Assembly (NCBI GenBank): GCA_028687035.1
Contig: JAQUAX010000010.1
Span: forward strand, 62,001 to 126,000
Direction of reading: 5' to 3'
From: Dechloromonas sp.
GTDB taxonomy: Bacteria; Pseudomonadota; Gammaproteobacteria; Burkholderiales; Rhodocyclaceae
Length of the DNA: 64,000 nt
Numbering within the stretch: position 1 is the first letter of the stretch; every line of letters starts with the position of its first letter. A program made the translations under genes and the position numbers. Positions 30,035 through 39,255 of the stretch are shown here, in pieces. Below the pieces are notes generated by a model. That model did not search any database, had not been told where the DNA came from, and saw nothing but the letters and a program-made list of their open reading frames with translations.

Positions 30035-30049
30035 TAGTTGTGCTATTAT
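30022..30049 (+). promoter_or_regulatory. Probable promoter of tRNA-Ser
   Basis: TTGTCC, 16 bases, TATTAT. The -10 ends 12 bases before the mature tRNA 5' end. The -35 overlaps the first codons of the divergent mltF. Confidence 0.55.
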
Positions 30050-30060
30050 TTCGGTCCCGC

Positions 30061-30148
<88 letters not shown>

Positions 30149-30158
30149 CTTCTGCAAT

Positions 30159-30184
30159 AAGCCCGTGATTTCACGGGCTTTTTT
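30159..30184 (+). terminator. Terminator after tRNA-Ser
   Basis: A 10-bp stem AAGCCCGTGA / TCACGGGCTT with a 2-base apparent loop is followed by TTTT. Confidence 0.9.
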
Positions 30185-30274
30185 GTTTTCCGGCATTGTA
30201 ACCCACATTGCCCGGATCGCGAACCGGGCGTGCCCGGCGTGTCCAAACCGCCGCTCCTTGGCATAATCCGGCCA

Positions 30275-31252
30275 ATGCTTGCCTACATCGTCCGCCGCCT
30301 GCTCTACGCCCTTCCCATCCTGATCGGCGTCAACCTGCTGACCTTCGCGCTGTTCTTCGTCGTCAATACGCCGGACGACATGGCGCGCATGCAGCTCGGC
30401 GTCAAGCGGGTGACGCCGGAAGCGATCGCGAAATGGAAGGCCGAGCGCGGCTACGACAAGCCGCTGTTCGTCAATTCGGCCGCCGCCGGGCTATCGACCG
30501 TGACCGACACGATCTTCTTCGAGAAATCGGCCCGGCTGTTCGTCGGCGATTTCGGCCGGGCCGAGGACGGCCGCGACATCGCCCGCGAGATCGGCGCCCG
30601 CATGGGGCCGTCGCTGGCCATCGCGTTGCCGACCTTCGTGCTCGGCCTGTTCGTGACCGTCAGCTTCGCGCTGATGCTGGCCTTCTTCCGCGCCTCGGCC
30701 CTCGATTTCTGGGGCGTCGTGCTGTGCGTCGCGATGATGTCGGTTTCCGGGCTGTTCTACATCATCGGCGGGCAGTACCTGGTCGCCAAGCTGTGGCGCC
30801 TGGTCCCGATTTCCGGTTTCGGCGAGGGAGTCGATGCCTGGCGTTTCCTGGTGCTGCCGGTGGTGATCGGTGTGATCGGCGGCATCGGCAGTTCGACGCG
30901 CTGGTACCGGACGATCTTCCTCGAGGAGGTCGGCAAGGATTACGTGCGCACCGCGCGCGCCAAGGGCCTGCCGGAAACGGCGGTGTTCTTCGGGCATGTG
31001 CTGCGCAACGCGCTGATCCCGATCCTGACCGGCGTCGTCGTCGTGATTCCGCTGCTCTTCATGGGCTCGCTGCTGACCGAATCCTTCTTCGGCATTCCCG
31101 GCCTGGGCAGCTACACGATCGACGCGATCAACGCGCAGGATTTCGCGGTGGTGCGCGCGATGGTCTTCATCGGCTCGGTGCTCTACATCGCCGGGCTGAT
31201 CCTGACCGACATCTCCTACACGCTGGTCGATCCGAGGATCCGTTTCCAATGA
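30275..31252 (+). CDS. Peptide-type ABC transporter permease 1 (YejB/DppB-like)
   Basis: This is a 325-residue inner-membrane permease of the oligopeptide/microcin C type. The N-terminal helix (LAYIVRRLLYALPILIGVNLLTF) is typical of DppB/YejB. The EAA loop that contacts the ATPase is VRTARAKGLPETAVFFGHVLRN. The C-terminal LLTESFFGIPGLG is family-specific. The ATG at 30275 is chosen because MLAYIVRRLL matches the family start. It overlaps the second permease by ATGA. Confidence 0.88.
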   Translation: MLAYIVRRLLYALPILIGVNLLTFALFFVVNTPDDMARMQLGVKRVTPEAIAKWKAERGYDKPLFVNSAAAGLSTVTDTIFFEKSARLFVGDFGRAEDGRDIAREIGARMGPSLAIALPTFVLGLFVTVSFALMLAFFRASALDFWGVVLCVAMMSVSGLFYIIGGQYLVAKLWRLVPISGFGEGVDAWRFLVLPVVIGVIGGIGSSTRWYRTIFLEEVGKDYVRTARAKGLPETAVFFGHVLRNALIPILTGVVVVIPLLFMGSLLTESFFGIPGLGSYTIDAINAQDFAVVRAMVFIGSVLYIAGLILTDISYTLVDPRIRFQ

Positions 31253-32655
31253 CCGGCTTCCAGATCGTCGTGCTGTGGTCGGACGTGCTGGTCTGGCTGC
31301 TCGTCGCCGCCGGCGTCGGGGTCGGCCTGCTGATCGCCCGCAATCCGCCGCTGCGCGCCGCCTGGCGGCGGGTCGGGGCGAGCCGGGCGGGCATGGCGTC
31401 GGCGACCGTGCTGGCCGCCTTCGTCGCCGTCGGCCTGCTCGATTCGCTGCATTATCGCGTCGCGCTGGACGGCGCGCCAGGGCAGAAGACGCGCTACGCC
31501 GTCGAGGTGCTGTCGGTCCTCGACGCGCTGGCGACGCCGCTGCGCACGCGCAACGAGAAGACCTACTCGGCGCCGTTCGCGACCCGGCTGTACGCCAAGG
31601 AGACGGTCGATGTCCCGGGCGTCGGCGCGGTGCGCGACTATCCGCCGCTGAAGCACGGCGGCAGCCATCTGGCCGGGCGCGACGACGAGGCGGCGGCGGA
31701 TGTCGCCTTCCGCGCCTTCCGCGGCGCGGTGATCGGCTTCCTGGCGTGGATGGCGATCGCGGCGCTCGTCGCCGCGGCGGTCCGCGCCGGCGATTCCGCG
31801 GTCGACGCGGCCGGCTGGCGAAAAATCTGGCGGCGCGAAACGGTCTTCGCGTGGGATGCGGTGCTGGCGACGCTGCTCGCGATGCTGCTGGCCGGCGTGC
31901 CGCTGCTGCTGCTGGCTGCGGATTACCACGTGTTCGGCACCGACAAGGTCGGCCAGGACGTGTTCTACCAGGTGCTGAAGAGCGTGCGCACCGGGCTGAT
32001 CATCGGCCTGGTGACGACGCTGGTGATGCTGCCGGTCGCCGTGCTGCTCGGCATCGTCGCCGGCTATTTCCGCGGCTGGGTCGACGACGTGATCCAGTAC
32101 GTCTACACCGTGCTGAACTCGATTCCCGGCGTGCTGCTGATCGCCGCCGCGGTGCTGATGATGCAGGTGGTCATCGACACGCACCCGCAATGGTTCGCCA
32201 CTGCCGCCGAGCGCGCCGACTTGCGCCTGCTGGCGCTGTGCTTCATTCTCGGCGTCACGTCGTGGACGGGGCTGTGCCGGCTGCTGCGCGGCGAGACGCT
32301 GAAGCTCCGGGAACTCGAATACATCCAGGCGGCGCAGGCCTTCGGCGTGTCGAGCTGGCGCATCATCGTCCGCCACATCCTGCCCAACCTGATGCACATC
32401 GTCATCATCGCGCTGGTCATGGATTTCTCCGGGCTGGTGCTGGCCGAGGCCGTGCTGTCCTACGTCGGCATCGGCGTCGATCCGACGATGACCAGCTTCG
32501 GCACGATGATCAACAACGCGCGGATGGAACTGGGCCGCGAACCGGTCGTCTGGTGGTCGCTGGCCGCCGCCTTCGCGGCGATGTTCGTGCTGGTGCTCGC
32601 CGCCAACCTGTTCGCCGACGCCGTGCGCGACGCATTCGACCCGAGGGCCGCCTGA
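31249..32655 (+). CDS. Peptide-type ABC transporter permease 2 (YejE/OppC-like, long)
   Basis: The 468 residues make it longer than typical OppC (about 300). The last 270 residues are the BPD permease core: YHVFGTDKVGQDVFYQVLKS, the ELEYIQAAQAFGVSSWRIIVRHILPN ATPase-contact loop, then EAVLSYVGIGV. The first 200 residues hold extra hydrophobic helices and a polar segment (about 60-155), the layout seen in YejE-type proteins. Coupled to the ATPase gene by TGATG. Confidence 0.86.
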   Translation: MTGFQIVVLWSDVLVWLLVAAGVGVGLLIARNPPLRAAWRRVGASRAGMASATVLAAFVAVGLLDSLHYRVALDGAPGQKTRYAVEVLSVLDALATPLRTRNEKTYSAPFATRLYAKETVDVPGVGAVRDYPPLKHGGSHLAGRDDEAAADVAFRAFRGAVIGFLAWMAIAALVAAAVRAGDSAVDAAGWRKIWRRETVFAWDAVLATLLAMLLAGVPLLLLAADYHVFGTDKVGQDVFYQVLKSVRTGLIIGLVTTLVMLPVAVLLGIVAGYFRGWVDDVIQYVYTVLNSIPGVLLIAAAVLMMQVVIDTHPQWFATAAERADLRLLALCFILGVTSWTGLCRLLRGETLKLRELEYIQAAQAFGVSSWRIIVRHILPNLMHIVIIALVMDFSGLVLAEAVLSYVGIGVDPTMTSFGTMINNARMELGREPVVWWSLAAAFAAMFVLVLAANLFADAVRDAFDPRAA

Positions 32656-34622
32656 TGCTGGAAGTCCGCAATCTCCGCCTCGGCTTCGCCGCCGGCCGCA
32701 GCACGCTGGCCGCGGTCGACGGCATTTCCTTCGCCATTTCCCGCGGCGAGACCTTCGCGCTGCTCGGCGAATCCGGCTGCGGCAAGTCGGCCACCGCGCA
32801 GGGCATCCTGCGCCTGCTGCCGGCGGCCGGGCGCCTGCTCGGCGGCAGCGTCCGGCTCGACGGCGAGGAGCTGCTCGCGCTGCCCGAGGCCGAGATGCGG
32901 CGCATCCGCGGCCACCGGATCGCGATGATCTTCCAGGAGCCGGCGACCAGCCTGAACCCGGTGCTGACCGTCGGCCGCCAGATCGGCGAGGTGCTCGAGC
33001 GCCATTCCGGGCTGGCCGGCGACGCGGCGCGCCCGCGCATGCTCGAACTGCTGCGCCAGGTCGGCATCGCCGATCCGGAGCGCCGGCTCGACGAATATCC
33101 GTTCCAGCTATCCGGCGGCATGAAGCAGCGGGTGATGATCGCCATCGCGCTGGCCGGCGACCCCGAGCTGCTGATCGCCGACGAGCCGACGACGGCGCTC
33201 GACGTCACCGTGCAGGCGCAGATCCTCGATTTGCTGGCCAAAATCCAGGTCGACCGCGGCATGGGCATGCTGCTGATCACCCACGATCTCGGCGTCGTCG
33301 CCCGGATGGCGCACCGGATCGGCGTCATGTACGCCGGCGAACTGGTCGAAGTGGCGAGCCGCGACGAATTCTTTGCCCGGCCGCGCCACCCCTACACGCA
33401 GGCGCTGTTCGCCGCCCTGCCCGATGCGGCGCGGCGGGGACGCCGGCTGGCGACGATTCCCGGCCAGGTGCCGGCGCTCGACGCGATGCCGGCCGGCTGC
33501 CGCTTCGCCGACCGTTGCCCGCAGGCCATGCCGGTCTGCCGGGAGCGCGCTCCGGCGTGGCGCGAGGTCGCCGGCGGCCATGCGCTGCGCTGCCACTGGC
33601 AGGGCGCTGGTGTCGCCGATGCGGCCGGTCACGCGGTCACCGAGCTGGCTATCGAGCCGGGGCGTCCCTTCCTCGAAGTCGCCGGGCTGCAGGTGCATTT
33701 CCCGATCCGCCGCGGGCTGCTGCAGCGTACCGTCGGCCACGTCCGCGCGGTCGACGGCGTCGACCTCGCCATTTCGCCCGGGCGCACGCTGGCGCTGGTC
33801 GGCGAGTCGGGTTGCGGCAAGACGACGGTCGGCAAGGCTCTGCTACAGCTGATCCGGCCGAGCGCCGGCAGCGTCCGGCTGGGCGGCGCCGATCTGGTCG
33901 GCCTGTCCGGGCGCCGGCTGCGCGCCGCGCGCCGCCACCTGCAGATGGTCTTCCAGGATCCGTTCGCGTCGCTGAATCCACGCCTGCGCATCGGCGAGAT
34001 CATCGGCGAGGGCATGGACGCGCTCGGCGTCGGCAGCGGCGGGGAAAGGCGGGAAGCGCTGGTCGCGCTGCTCGGGCAGGTCGGCCTGCCGGCCGCGGCG
34101 CTCGACCGCTATCCGCACGAGTTTTCCGGCGGCCAGCGCCAGCGCATCGCGATCGCCCGGGCGCTCGCCGTTCAGCCCGAACTGCTGGTCTGCGACGAGC
34201 CGACGTCGGCGCTCGACGTCTCGGTCCAGGCGCAGATCCTGAATCTGTTGAAGGAACTACAGGCCGAGCTGGGCGTCGCCTACCTGTTCATCACGCACAA
34301 CTTCGGGGTCGTCGACTATCTGGCGCACGACGTCGCGGTGATGTACCTCGGGCGCATCGTCGAGCGGGGTAGGGCGGAAGAGGTGCTCGGCGCGCCGCGT
34401 CACCCCTATACGCAGGCCCTGCTGTCGGCCGTGCCGAGTCCGCATCCGGGCGATGCCGGCGAGCGCATCCGCCTGCCCGGCGAGACGCCGTCACCGGCCA
34501 GTCCGCCGGCCGGCTGCCACTTCCACCCGCGCTGTCCGAAGGCCGTCGACGTCTGCCGCCAGTCGTATCCGGCCGCGACATTAATTTCCGGCACGCACGC
34601 GGTGCACTGCCACCGGGCGTGA
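32655..34622 (+). CDS. Fused double ATPase of the peptide ABC transporter (YejF-like)
   Basis: The 655 residues carry two complete ABC modules. Module 1 has Walker [13 protein letters not shown], signature [15 protein letters not shown] and Walker [13 protein letters not shown]. Module 2 has [27 protein letters not shown] and [12 protein letters not shown]. Each module is followed by an Opp/Dpp C-terminal cysteine-rich tail ([26 protein letters not shown]), which may bind an iron-sulfur cluster. No substrate-binding protein gene is adjacent. Confidence 0.92.
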   Translation: MLEVRNLRLGFAAGRSTLAAVDGISFAISRGETFALLGESGCGKSATAQGILRLLPAAGRLLGGSVRLDGEELLALPEAEMRRIRGHRIAMIFQEPATSLNPVLTVGRQIGEVLERHSGLAGDAARPRMLELLRQVGIADPERRLDEYPFQLSGGMKQRVMIAIALAGDPELLIADEPTTALDVTVQAQILDLLAKIQVDRGMGMLLITHDLGVVARMAHRIGVMYAGELVEVASRDEFFARPRHPYTQALFAALPDAARRGRRLATIPGQVPALDAMPAGCRFADRCPQAMPVCRERAPAWREVAGGHALRCHWQGAGVADAAGHAVTELAIEPGRPFLEVAGLQVHFPIRRGLLQRTVGHVRAVDGVDLAISPGRTLALVGESGCGKTTVGKALLQLIRPSAGSVRLGGADLVGLSGRRLRAARRHLQMVFQDPFASLNPRLRIGEIIGEGMDALGVGSGGERREALVALLGQVGLPAAALDRYPHEFSGGQRQRIAIARALAVQPELLVCDEPTSALDVSVQAQILNLLKELQAELGVAYLFITHNFGVVDYLAHDVAVMYLGRIVERGRAEEVLGAPRHPYTQALLSAVPSPHPGDAGERIRLPGETPSPASPPAGCHFHPRCPKAVDVCRQSYPAATLISGTHAVHCHRA

Positions 34623-34642
34623 AAATCGCCCGCCGGCCGCGG

Positions 34643-36184
34643 TCAACCGCGGCGGTGCGGGCTGTTGCGGGCGATCTTGGCCGGTGCGGCCTTCGCCGCC
34701 GGCTTGGCGGCGACGCGTCCGGGCTTGCCGGCGGCCGGCCTGGACAGGGCGACGCTGACCGTCTTGATGGCGGCCGGTTTGGCTGCGATCCGGGAGGTCG
34801 CCTTGCCGCCGGTCCGTTGCTCGGCCAGCGCCGGCTTGGCGGCGGCGCTGGCGGGGCGGGGCGCCGTCGCGACGCACAGGCGGCCGCCGCGCTTGCTCTT
34901 GATGCAGGTGCGGGCGACCGGCTCCGGTTCGATGACGTACTGCGGGGCTGACGCATTGAGCAGCGGCGTCAGGTTGCCCGAACTGCCGCTGCCCGGGACC
35001 AGCAGCGTCGAGCCGGCGCGCAGCCGGGCGTTTTCCGGCAGGCCGTTGGCGCGGGCCAGTTCGCCTGCCGAAATGCCGAACTGGCCGGCGATGTTGTTCA
35101 AGCGCTCGCTGGACTTCAGCGTGTGGGCCTGCCATTCGCTGAGCGGCGCCTGGTGGTTCTGCAGGTTGTGATGGAAGGTTTCCATCTTGTCGGCCGGAAT
35201 CACGACAGCCGATTCGGCCTTGATGATCGGGCGGTTGTGCGACGGATTCAGGCGCTGGAACTCGTCGACCGACATGTTGGCGAGACGGGCCGCGGTCTTG
35301 ATGTCGATCGTCCGCGGCGCTTCGAGCATCGCGAAATAGGGGCGGTTGGGAATGCGCGGCAGGTCCAGTTGGGAGACCAGCGCCGGATTGCCGAAGATGT
35401 TCTTAAGTGCCTGCAGTTTGGGCACGTAGTGCCGCGTCTCGTTGGGCATCGTCAGGTTCGGGTAGTCGGTCGGCAGGCCGCGCGATTCGTTCTTCTCGAT
35501 CGCCCGCTTCACCGCGCCTTCGCCCCAGTTGTAGGAGGCCAGCGCCAGATGCCAGTCGCCGTGCATGTCGTAGATGGTCTGCAGGTAATCGAGCGCGGCG
35601 GCAGTCGAGGCGACGATATCGCGGCGCTGGTCCTGCCACCAGTTCTGCTCCAGGTTGAAGCGCTTGCCGGTGGCCGGAATGAACTGCCACAGGCCGGCGG
35701 CATGGGAGCGCGAATAGGCCATCGGATTGAAGGAGCTCTCGACCATCGGCAACAGCGCCAGTTCGGTCGGCATGCCGCGCGCCTCGAGTTCCTCGACGAT
35801 GTGGTGCAGGTAGGGGCGGCTGCGCTCGACCATGCGGCGCAGCGCGTCCGGACGGGCCTGGTACCACTGCTGGTAGTACAGCACCAGGTCGTCGTTCAGG
35901 TTGGTCATCGCGAAGCCGTTGCGGATGCGTTCCCAGAGATTGTCGGTCGGGGCGGTCAGGTCGATGGTGCCCGGCAGTTGCGGCACTGCCTCGATTTCCT
36001 GCAGTGTCAGCGTGTCTTCGGCGATGCGTCTGGTCGGCTGGGCGGCGGCGGTCGGCGCCATCATCAGCGCGAGCAGGGGAAACTTGTCGGCCGGCTCGGC
36101 GAGGGCCGGGGCGTTGCAGGCCAGCGCGGCCAGCCCGGCACCGGCGAGGCGGCGAAGAAGCGACAGAACGTTGCGTTGCTGCAT
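34643..36184 (-). CDS. mltD: Membrane-bound lytic murein transglycosylase D
   Basis: MltD cleaves peptidoglycan. The 513 residues have a signal peptide (residues 1 to about 27, LLRRLAGAGLAALACNAPALA) and an SLT domain (about 110-220) with catalytic Glu in LPMVESSFNPMAYS, AAGLWQFIPATG and LALASYNWGEGAV. One clear LysM peptidoglycan-binding domain lies near residues 355-400. The last 75 residues are a basic Ala/Lys/Pro tail. The ATG at 36184 follows CAGGAGCC; a GTG 18 bases upstream is possible. Confidence 0.93.
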   Translation of the reverse strand: MQQRNVLSLLRRLAGAGLAALACNAPALAEPADKFPLLALMMAPTAAAQPTRRIAEDTLTLQEIEAVPQLPGTIDLTAPTDNLWERIRNGFAMTNLNDDLVLYYQQWYQARPDALRRMVERSRPYLHHIVEELEARGMPTELALLPMVESSFNPMAYSRSHAAGLWQFIPATGKRFNLEQNWWQDQRRDIVASTAAALDYLQTIYDMHGDWHLALASYNWGEGAVKRAIEKNESRGLPTDYPNLTMPNETRHYVPKLQALKNIFGNPALVSQLDLPRIPNRPYFAMLEAPRTIDIKTAARLANMSVDEFQRLNPSHNRPIIKAESAVVIPADKMETFHHNLQNHQAPLSEWQAHTLKSSERLNNIAGQFGISAGELARANGLPENARLRAGSTLLVPGSGSSGNLTPLLNASAPQYVIEPEPVARTCIKSKRGGRLCVATAPRPASAAAKPALAEQRTGGKATSRIAAKPAAIKTVSVALSRPAAGKPGRVAAKPAAKAAPAKIARNSPHRRG

Positions 36185-36267
36185 GAGTGAGGCTCCTGGC
36201 ACGAACGGGGTCGACTGAAAGGCGGAATTATAACCCAGGGCGATGAAGACCCTGCAGTGCCTAAGGG

Positions 36268-36297
36268 AAATGAAAAGACCAGCCGAAGCTGGTCTTT
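36268..36297 (-). terminator. Terminator of the tRNA operon
   Basis: A 10-bp perfect stem AAAGACCAGC / GCTGGTCTTT, with loop CGAA on the + strand, reads as a stable UUCG tetraloop in the leftward transcript. TCATTT follows. It ends the leftward Ala-Glu-Asp tRNA transcript. Confidence 0.85.
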
Positions 36298-36304
36298 GCA
36301 GGGT

Positions 36305-36381
36305 TGGCGGAGTGGACGGGACTCGAACCCGCGACCCCCGGCGTGACAGGCCGGTATTCTAACCGACTGAACTACCACTCC
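36305..36381 (-). tRNA. tRNA-Asp(GTC), copy 2 in transcript order
   Basis: 77 bases with CCA. The acceptor is GGAGTGG / CCACTCC and the anticodon loop CTGTCAC gives GTC. It is identical to the copy at 36658-36734. Confidence 0.96.
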
Positions 36382-36393
36382 GCGCTTTGATCT

Positions 36394-36469
36394 TGGCGTC
36401 CCCACGGGGATTCGAACCCCGGTTACCGCCGTGAAAGGGCGGTGTCCTAGGCCTCTAGACGATGGGGAC
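36394..36469 (-). tRNA. tRNA-Glu(TTC), copy 2 in transcript order
   Basis: 76 bases with CCA. The acceptor is GTCCCCA / TGGGGAC and the anticodon loop CTTTCAC gives TTC. It is identical to the copy at 36761-36836. Confidence 0.96.
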
Positions 36470-36501
36470 CCGGACTTGCAACAACTTGTCGGCTCGGCGC
36501 T

Positions 36502-36577
<76 letters not shown>

Positions 36578-36657
36578 GTGAGAGACAGCCGAACCGTTTT
36601 CGAACTCCCGGCCGGAGCCGGTTTTCCGAAAGAACCGGATTTCTCCGGCGTTTAGAT

Positions 36658-36734
36658 TGGCGGAGTGGACGGGACTCGAACCCGCGACCCCCGGCGTGAC
36701 AGGCCGGTATTCTAACCGACTGAACTACCACTCC
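36658..36734 (-). tRNA. tRNA-Asp(GTC), copy 1
   Basis: 77 bases, anticodon GTC, CCA encoded. It is part of the upstream Ala-Glu-Asp block of the duplicated tRNA operon. Confidence 0.96.
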
Positions 36735-36760
36735 GCGCTAAACCTGTACTGCTAAAACCT

Positions 36761-36836
36761 TGGCGTCCCCACGGGGATTCGAACCCCGGTTACCGCCGTG
36801 AAAGGGCGGTGTCCTAGGCCTCTAGACGATGGGGAC
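36761..36836 (-). tRNA. tRNA-Glu(TTC), copy 1
   Basis: 76 bases, anticodon TTC, CCA encoded. It lies between tRNA-Ala and tRNA-Asp in the first block. Confidence 0.96.
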
Positions 36837-36869
36837 CCGGACAAAATTTACTGCATTCTTTCGAGCTCT

Positions 36870-36945
<76 letters not shown>

Positions 36946-36961
36946 GTCGAAAGAAGGCCGC

Positions 36962-36990
36962 ATTATAGGTATCGTTTTTTACCTTGTAAA
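36962..36990 (-). promoter_or_regulatory. Strong promoter of the six-tRNA operon
   Basis: On the - strand TTTACA (36985-36990), 17 bases, TATAAT (36962-36967). This is near consensus with ideal spacing and lies just upstream of tRNA-Ala copy 1. Confidence 0.88.
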
Positions 36991-37007
36991 GGGCCTGCTT
37001 CGAATTT

Positions 37008-38402
37008 TTAGCTATTTGCCTGCAGTTTTGCGAGAACGCGCTCGCGGCCGATCAGCTCGACGACCGCATCGACCGACGGCGTCTGCGCCTGGCCGGTCAG
37101 GATCACGCGCAGCGGCATCGCCAGCTTGGGCATCTTCAGGCCATGCTGGCCGACGCATTCCTTGATCAGCGCATTGATCGCCGGCGCTTCCCAGGCCACT
37201 GTCGCGATGCCCGCCGCGAAATCGGCCAGCGCCGGGCGAACTTCGGCCGACAGGTGCTGGGCCAGCAATTCGGGATTCGGCGTCACGTGGGCATAGAAGA
37301 CCTCGACGGCGTCCGCCAGCACGTTCAGCGTGTTGCAGCGGTCGACATACAGCGCGACGGCTTTTTCCAGGCAGGGGCCGGCATCCGTATCGACGCCGCG
37401 GGCGGCAAGCCGCGGCTTGACCCGGGCAGCCAGCTCGGCGGCCGGCAGCTGCTTCATGTAGTGCTGGTTCAACCACAGCAGCTTTTCGGTATTGAACTGC
37501 GCGGCCGACGCGGTGATGTGATCGAGGTCGAACCATTCGACGAACTGCTGGCGCGAGAAGACCTCGTCGTCGCCGTGCGACCAGCCGAGGCGGGCCAGGT
37601 AGTTGATGACGGCTTCGGGCAGGTAGCCGTCCTCGTCGTACTGCATCACCGACACCGCGCCGTGGCGCTTGGACAGCTTGGCCCCGTCGTCGCCGAGAAT
37701 CATCGACAGGTGGGCGTAAAGCGGCACTTCGGCGCCCAGCGCGGCGAGGATGTTGATCTGGCGCGGCGTGTTGTTGACGTGGTCGTCGCCGCGAATCACA
37801 TGGGTGATGCCCATGTCCCAGTCGTCGACGCAGACGCAGAAATTGTAGGTCGGCGTGCCGTCGGCGCGGGCGATGATCAGGTCGTCGAGTTCGGCATTGG
37901 CGATCTCGATGCGGCCCTTGACCTGGTCGTCCCAGGCGACGACGCCATCCTTCGGGTTCCTGAAGCGGACGACCGGCGGCACGTCGGCCGGCGGCGTCGG
38001 CAGCGTCTTGCCCGGTTCGGGGCGCCAGCGGCCGTCGTAGCGGGGCTTTTCCTTCCGGGCTTCCTGCTCGGCGCGCAGCGCGTCGAGCTCCTCGCGCGTC
38101 GTGTAGCAGTAATAGGCGCTGCCGTCGGCCAGCATTTGCTGGATGACTTCCTTGTAGCGATCCATGCGCTGCATCTGGTAGAACGGACCTTCGTCGTGCC
38201 CCAGCGCCAGCCATTCCATGCCGTCGAGGATCGCCTGGACGGCCTCGGGCGTCGAGCGGGCGACATCGGTATCCTCGATGCGCAGCACGAACTGGCCGCC
38301 GTGACGGCGGGCGTAGGCCCAGGAGAACAGCGCGGTGCGGGCGCCGCCGATGTGCAGGTAACCGGTGGGGCTGGGGGCGAAACGGGTGCGGACAGGCTTC
38401 AT
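37008..38402 (-). CDS. gltX: Glutamyl-tRNA synthetase
   Basis: GltX is a class I synthetase that charges tRNA-Glu. The 464 residues have the HIGH-type motif [17 protein letters not shown] and the KMSKS-type motif [11 protein letters not shown]. The region around residues 98-125 has [14 protein letters not shown], where other GltX proteins bind zinc. Its 3' end lies just upstream of the promoter of an operon that includes two tRNA-Glu genes, its own substrate. Confidence 0.97.
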   Translation of the reverse strand: MKPVRTRFAPSPTGYLHIGGARTALFSWAYARRHGGQFVLRIEDTDVARSTPEAVQAILDGMEWLALGHDEGPFYQMQRMDRYKEVIQQMLADGSAYYCYTTREELDALRAEQEARKEKPRYDGRWRPEPGKTLPTPPADVPPVVRFRNPKDGVVAWDDQVKGRIEIANAELDDLIIARADGTPTYNFCVCVDDWDMGITHVIRGDDHVNNTPRQINILAALGAEVPLYAHLSMILGDDGAKLSKRHGAVSVMQYDEDGYLPEAVINYLARLGWSHGDDEVFSRQQFVEWFDLDHITASAAQFNTEKLLWLNQHYMKQLPAAELAARVKPRLAARGVDTDAGPCLEKAVALYVDRCNTLNVLADAVEVFYAHVTPNPELLAQHLSAEVRPALADFAAGIATVAWEAPAINALIKECVGQHGLKMPKLAMPLRVILTGQAQTPSVDAVVELIGRERVLAKLQANS

Positions 38403-38455
38403 GAGGTACGGGATCGCTACGAAAACGAAAAACCGACATTCTAGCCGACTGACGT

Positions 38456-38483
38456 TTGACCCGCCGAACGACTTGTGTTTAAA
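38456..38483 (+). promoter_or_regulatory. Promoter of the host tRNA-Val locus
   Basis: TTGACC (38456-38461), 16 bases, TTTAAA (38478-38483), ending 16 bases before the tRNA-Val 5' end. The promoter survives although the tRNA behind it is cut, so it can now transcribe into the element-borne tRNA-Val at 38611. Confidence 0.7.
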
Positions 38484-38499
38484 TGCGCCCCTCTCGAGC

Positions 38500-38539
38500 G
38501 GGCGGTTAGCTCAGCGGTAGAGCACTGCCTTCACACGGC
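38500..38539 (+). pseudogene. 5' half of host tRNA-Val(CAC), cut by element insertion
   Basis: The acceptor 5' strand GGGCGGT, D arm (TAGCTCAGCGGTAGAG) and anticodon loop TTCACAC are intact, and the first three bases of the 3' anticodon stem (GGC) follow. Similarity to tRNA then ends: the bases GATGCGC cannot complete the stem, T arm or acceptor. The 3' half should lie at the far end of the element, outside the window. Confidence 0.85.
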
Positions 38540-38610
38540 GATGCGCTTTGCAGCAACCACGCGGGTTTCAGAAGGCCCGGTGTAAAAGTTGGTGTAAAAC
38601 GCAGCAGGAT
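38540..38610 (+). other. Left-end junction with GGTGTAAAA direct repeats
   Basis: This 71-bp stretch lies between the cut tRNA-Val and the complete one. It holds two direct copies of GGTGTAAAA at 38579-38587 and 38591-38599, 12 bases apart start to start. Such pairs near an attachment site are candidate integrase-binding sites. The exact core cannot be set without the right end. Confidence 0.55.
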
Positions 38611-38685
38611 GGGCGATTAACTCAGCGGTAGAGTGCCACCTTCACACGGTGGAAGTCACTGGTTCGATCCCAGTATCGCCCACCA
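38611..38685 (+). tRNA. Complete tRNA-Val(CAC), probably element-borne
   Basis: 75 bases with encoded CCA. The acceptor GGGCGAT pairs with ATCGCCC, anticodon stem CCACC / GGTGG, loop TTCACAC (anticodon CAC), T-loop GGTTCGATCC. It shares the anticodon loop and part of the D arm with the cut host gene. Its acceptor, anticodon stem and D-stem differ (TTAACTCAGC against TTAGCTCAGC), so it is not simply the host gene restored by phage sequence. Confidence 0.93.
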
Positions 38686-38704
38686 CCCAGCCTTCGTTGA
38701 TCTG

Positions 38705-38726
38705 GCCCGCGAGAGCGGGCTTTTTC
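38705..38726 (+). terminator. Terminator after the tRNA-Val genes
   Basis: A stem GCCCGC / GCGGGC with GAGA loop is followed by TTTTTC. It ends tRNA-Val transcription before the AT-rich region. Confidence 0.85.
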
Positions 38727-38891
38727 ATTTCCGGCGCCGACGGCGCCGCTGGATAAAGTCCAGACGGCCTCAGACCTGTCTTCGCCTGTTCCCCGCACCC
38801 CTCAAAGGGAATAGCGCGCCGCGCCTTTCGGCGCCTTCGGCAATCAATGAATGGGATGGCCGCAAATCAACCCTTGGGCATTCTCTGTAAA

Positions 38892-39255
38892 ATCCGTGGG
38901 ACTCCCTTTTTTTTCACGCAAGTCATTGATTTTTGAGAAGAACGCACCCACGGGTTCTTTCGTTTTTCCCACTGGTTAAGGTCTTTTATCCACTGGTTAG
39001 GCGTTTTTCTACACGGATCGGTTTTTCTTCCAACCCCCTTACTTTTCTTCTTAATTCTTGTAAACAAAGAAAAAATTAAGGAAATAGCCGAAGAAAAAAG
39101 GAATCTGAACATCCACGGGTTGAGATTGCTGCCTATTTTTTAATCCACGGGTTTTGCAGTGATCCACGGGTTAATCCGTGGATTCCGTGGATTTATAATT
39201 GCCGTGTATTCAATGACTTGGGGTTGGTTTTGGCCGCATCCACGCATCCACGGGA
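38892..39255 (+). repeat. Array of about ten 11-bp repeats (ATCCACGGGTT) upstream of the integrase
   Basis: The stretch 38686-39217 has no credible gene and is much richer in A+T than its surroundings. It holds forward copies at 38947, 38968 and 38989 (exactly 21 bp apart; two carry T for C inside), then perfect copies at 39111, 39143 and 39162. Inverted copies start at 38892, 39173 and 39183, and partial copies at 39238 and 39246 reach into the integrase frame. A TATAAT box at 39194-39199 sits right after the densest cluster. The array may bind the recombinase, a repressor or a replication initiator. Confidence 0.85.

Noticed and set aside
34639..34654. CCGCGG-TCAA-CCGCGG inverted repeat between the ABC ATPase gene and mltD
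   Set aside because: No T-run on either strand and it overlaps the mltD stop; too weak to call a terminator.
38633..38890. Rightward 85-codon frame
   Set aside because: It begins inside the complete tRNA-Val and passes through its terminator.
38867..39112. Leftward 81-codon frame in the AT-rich tract
   Set aside because: Its protein (Lys/Arg-rich with repeated NQW) is produced by the 11-bp DNA repeats; no ribosome site and no family resemblance.
38892..39255. CRISPR array
   Set aside because: Repeats are only 11 bp, occur in both orientations and have irregular spacing beyond the first three; there are no cas genes.
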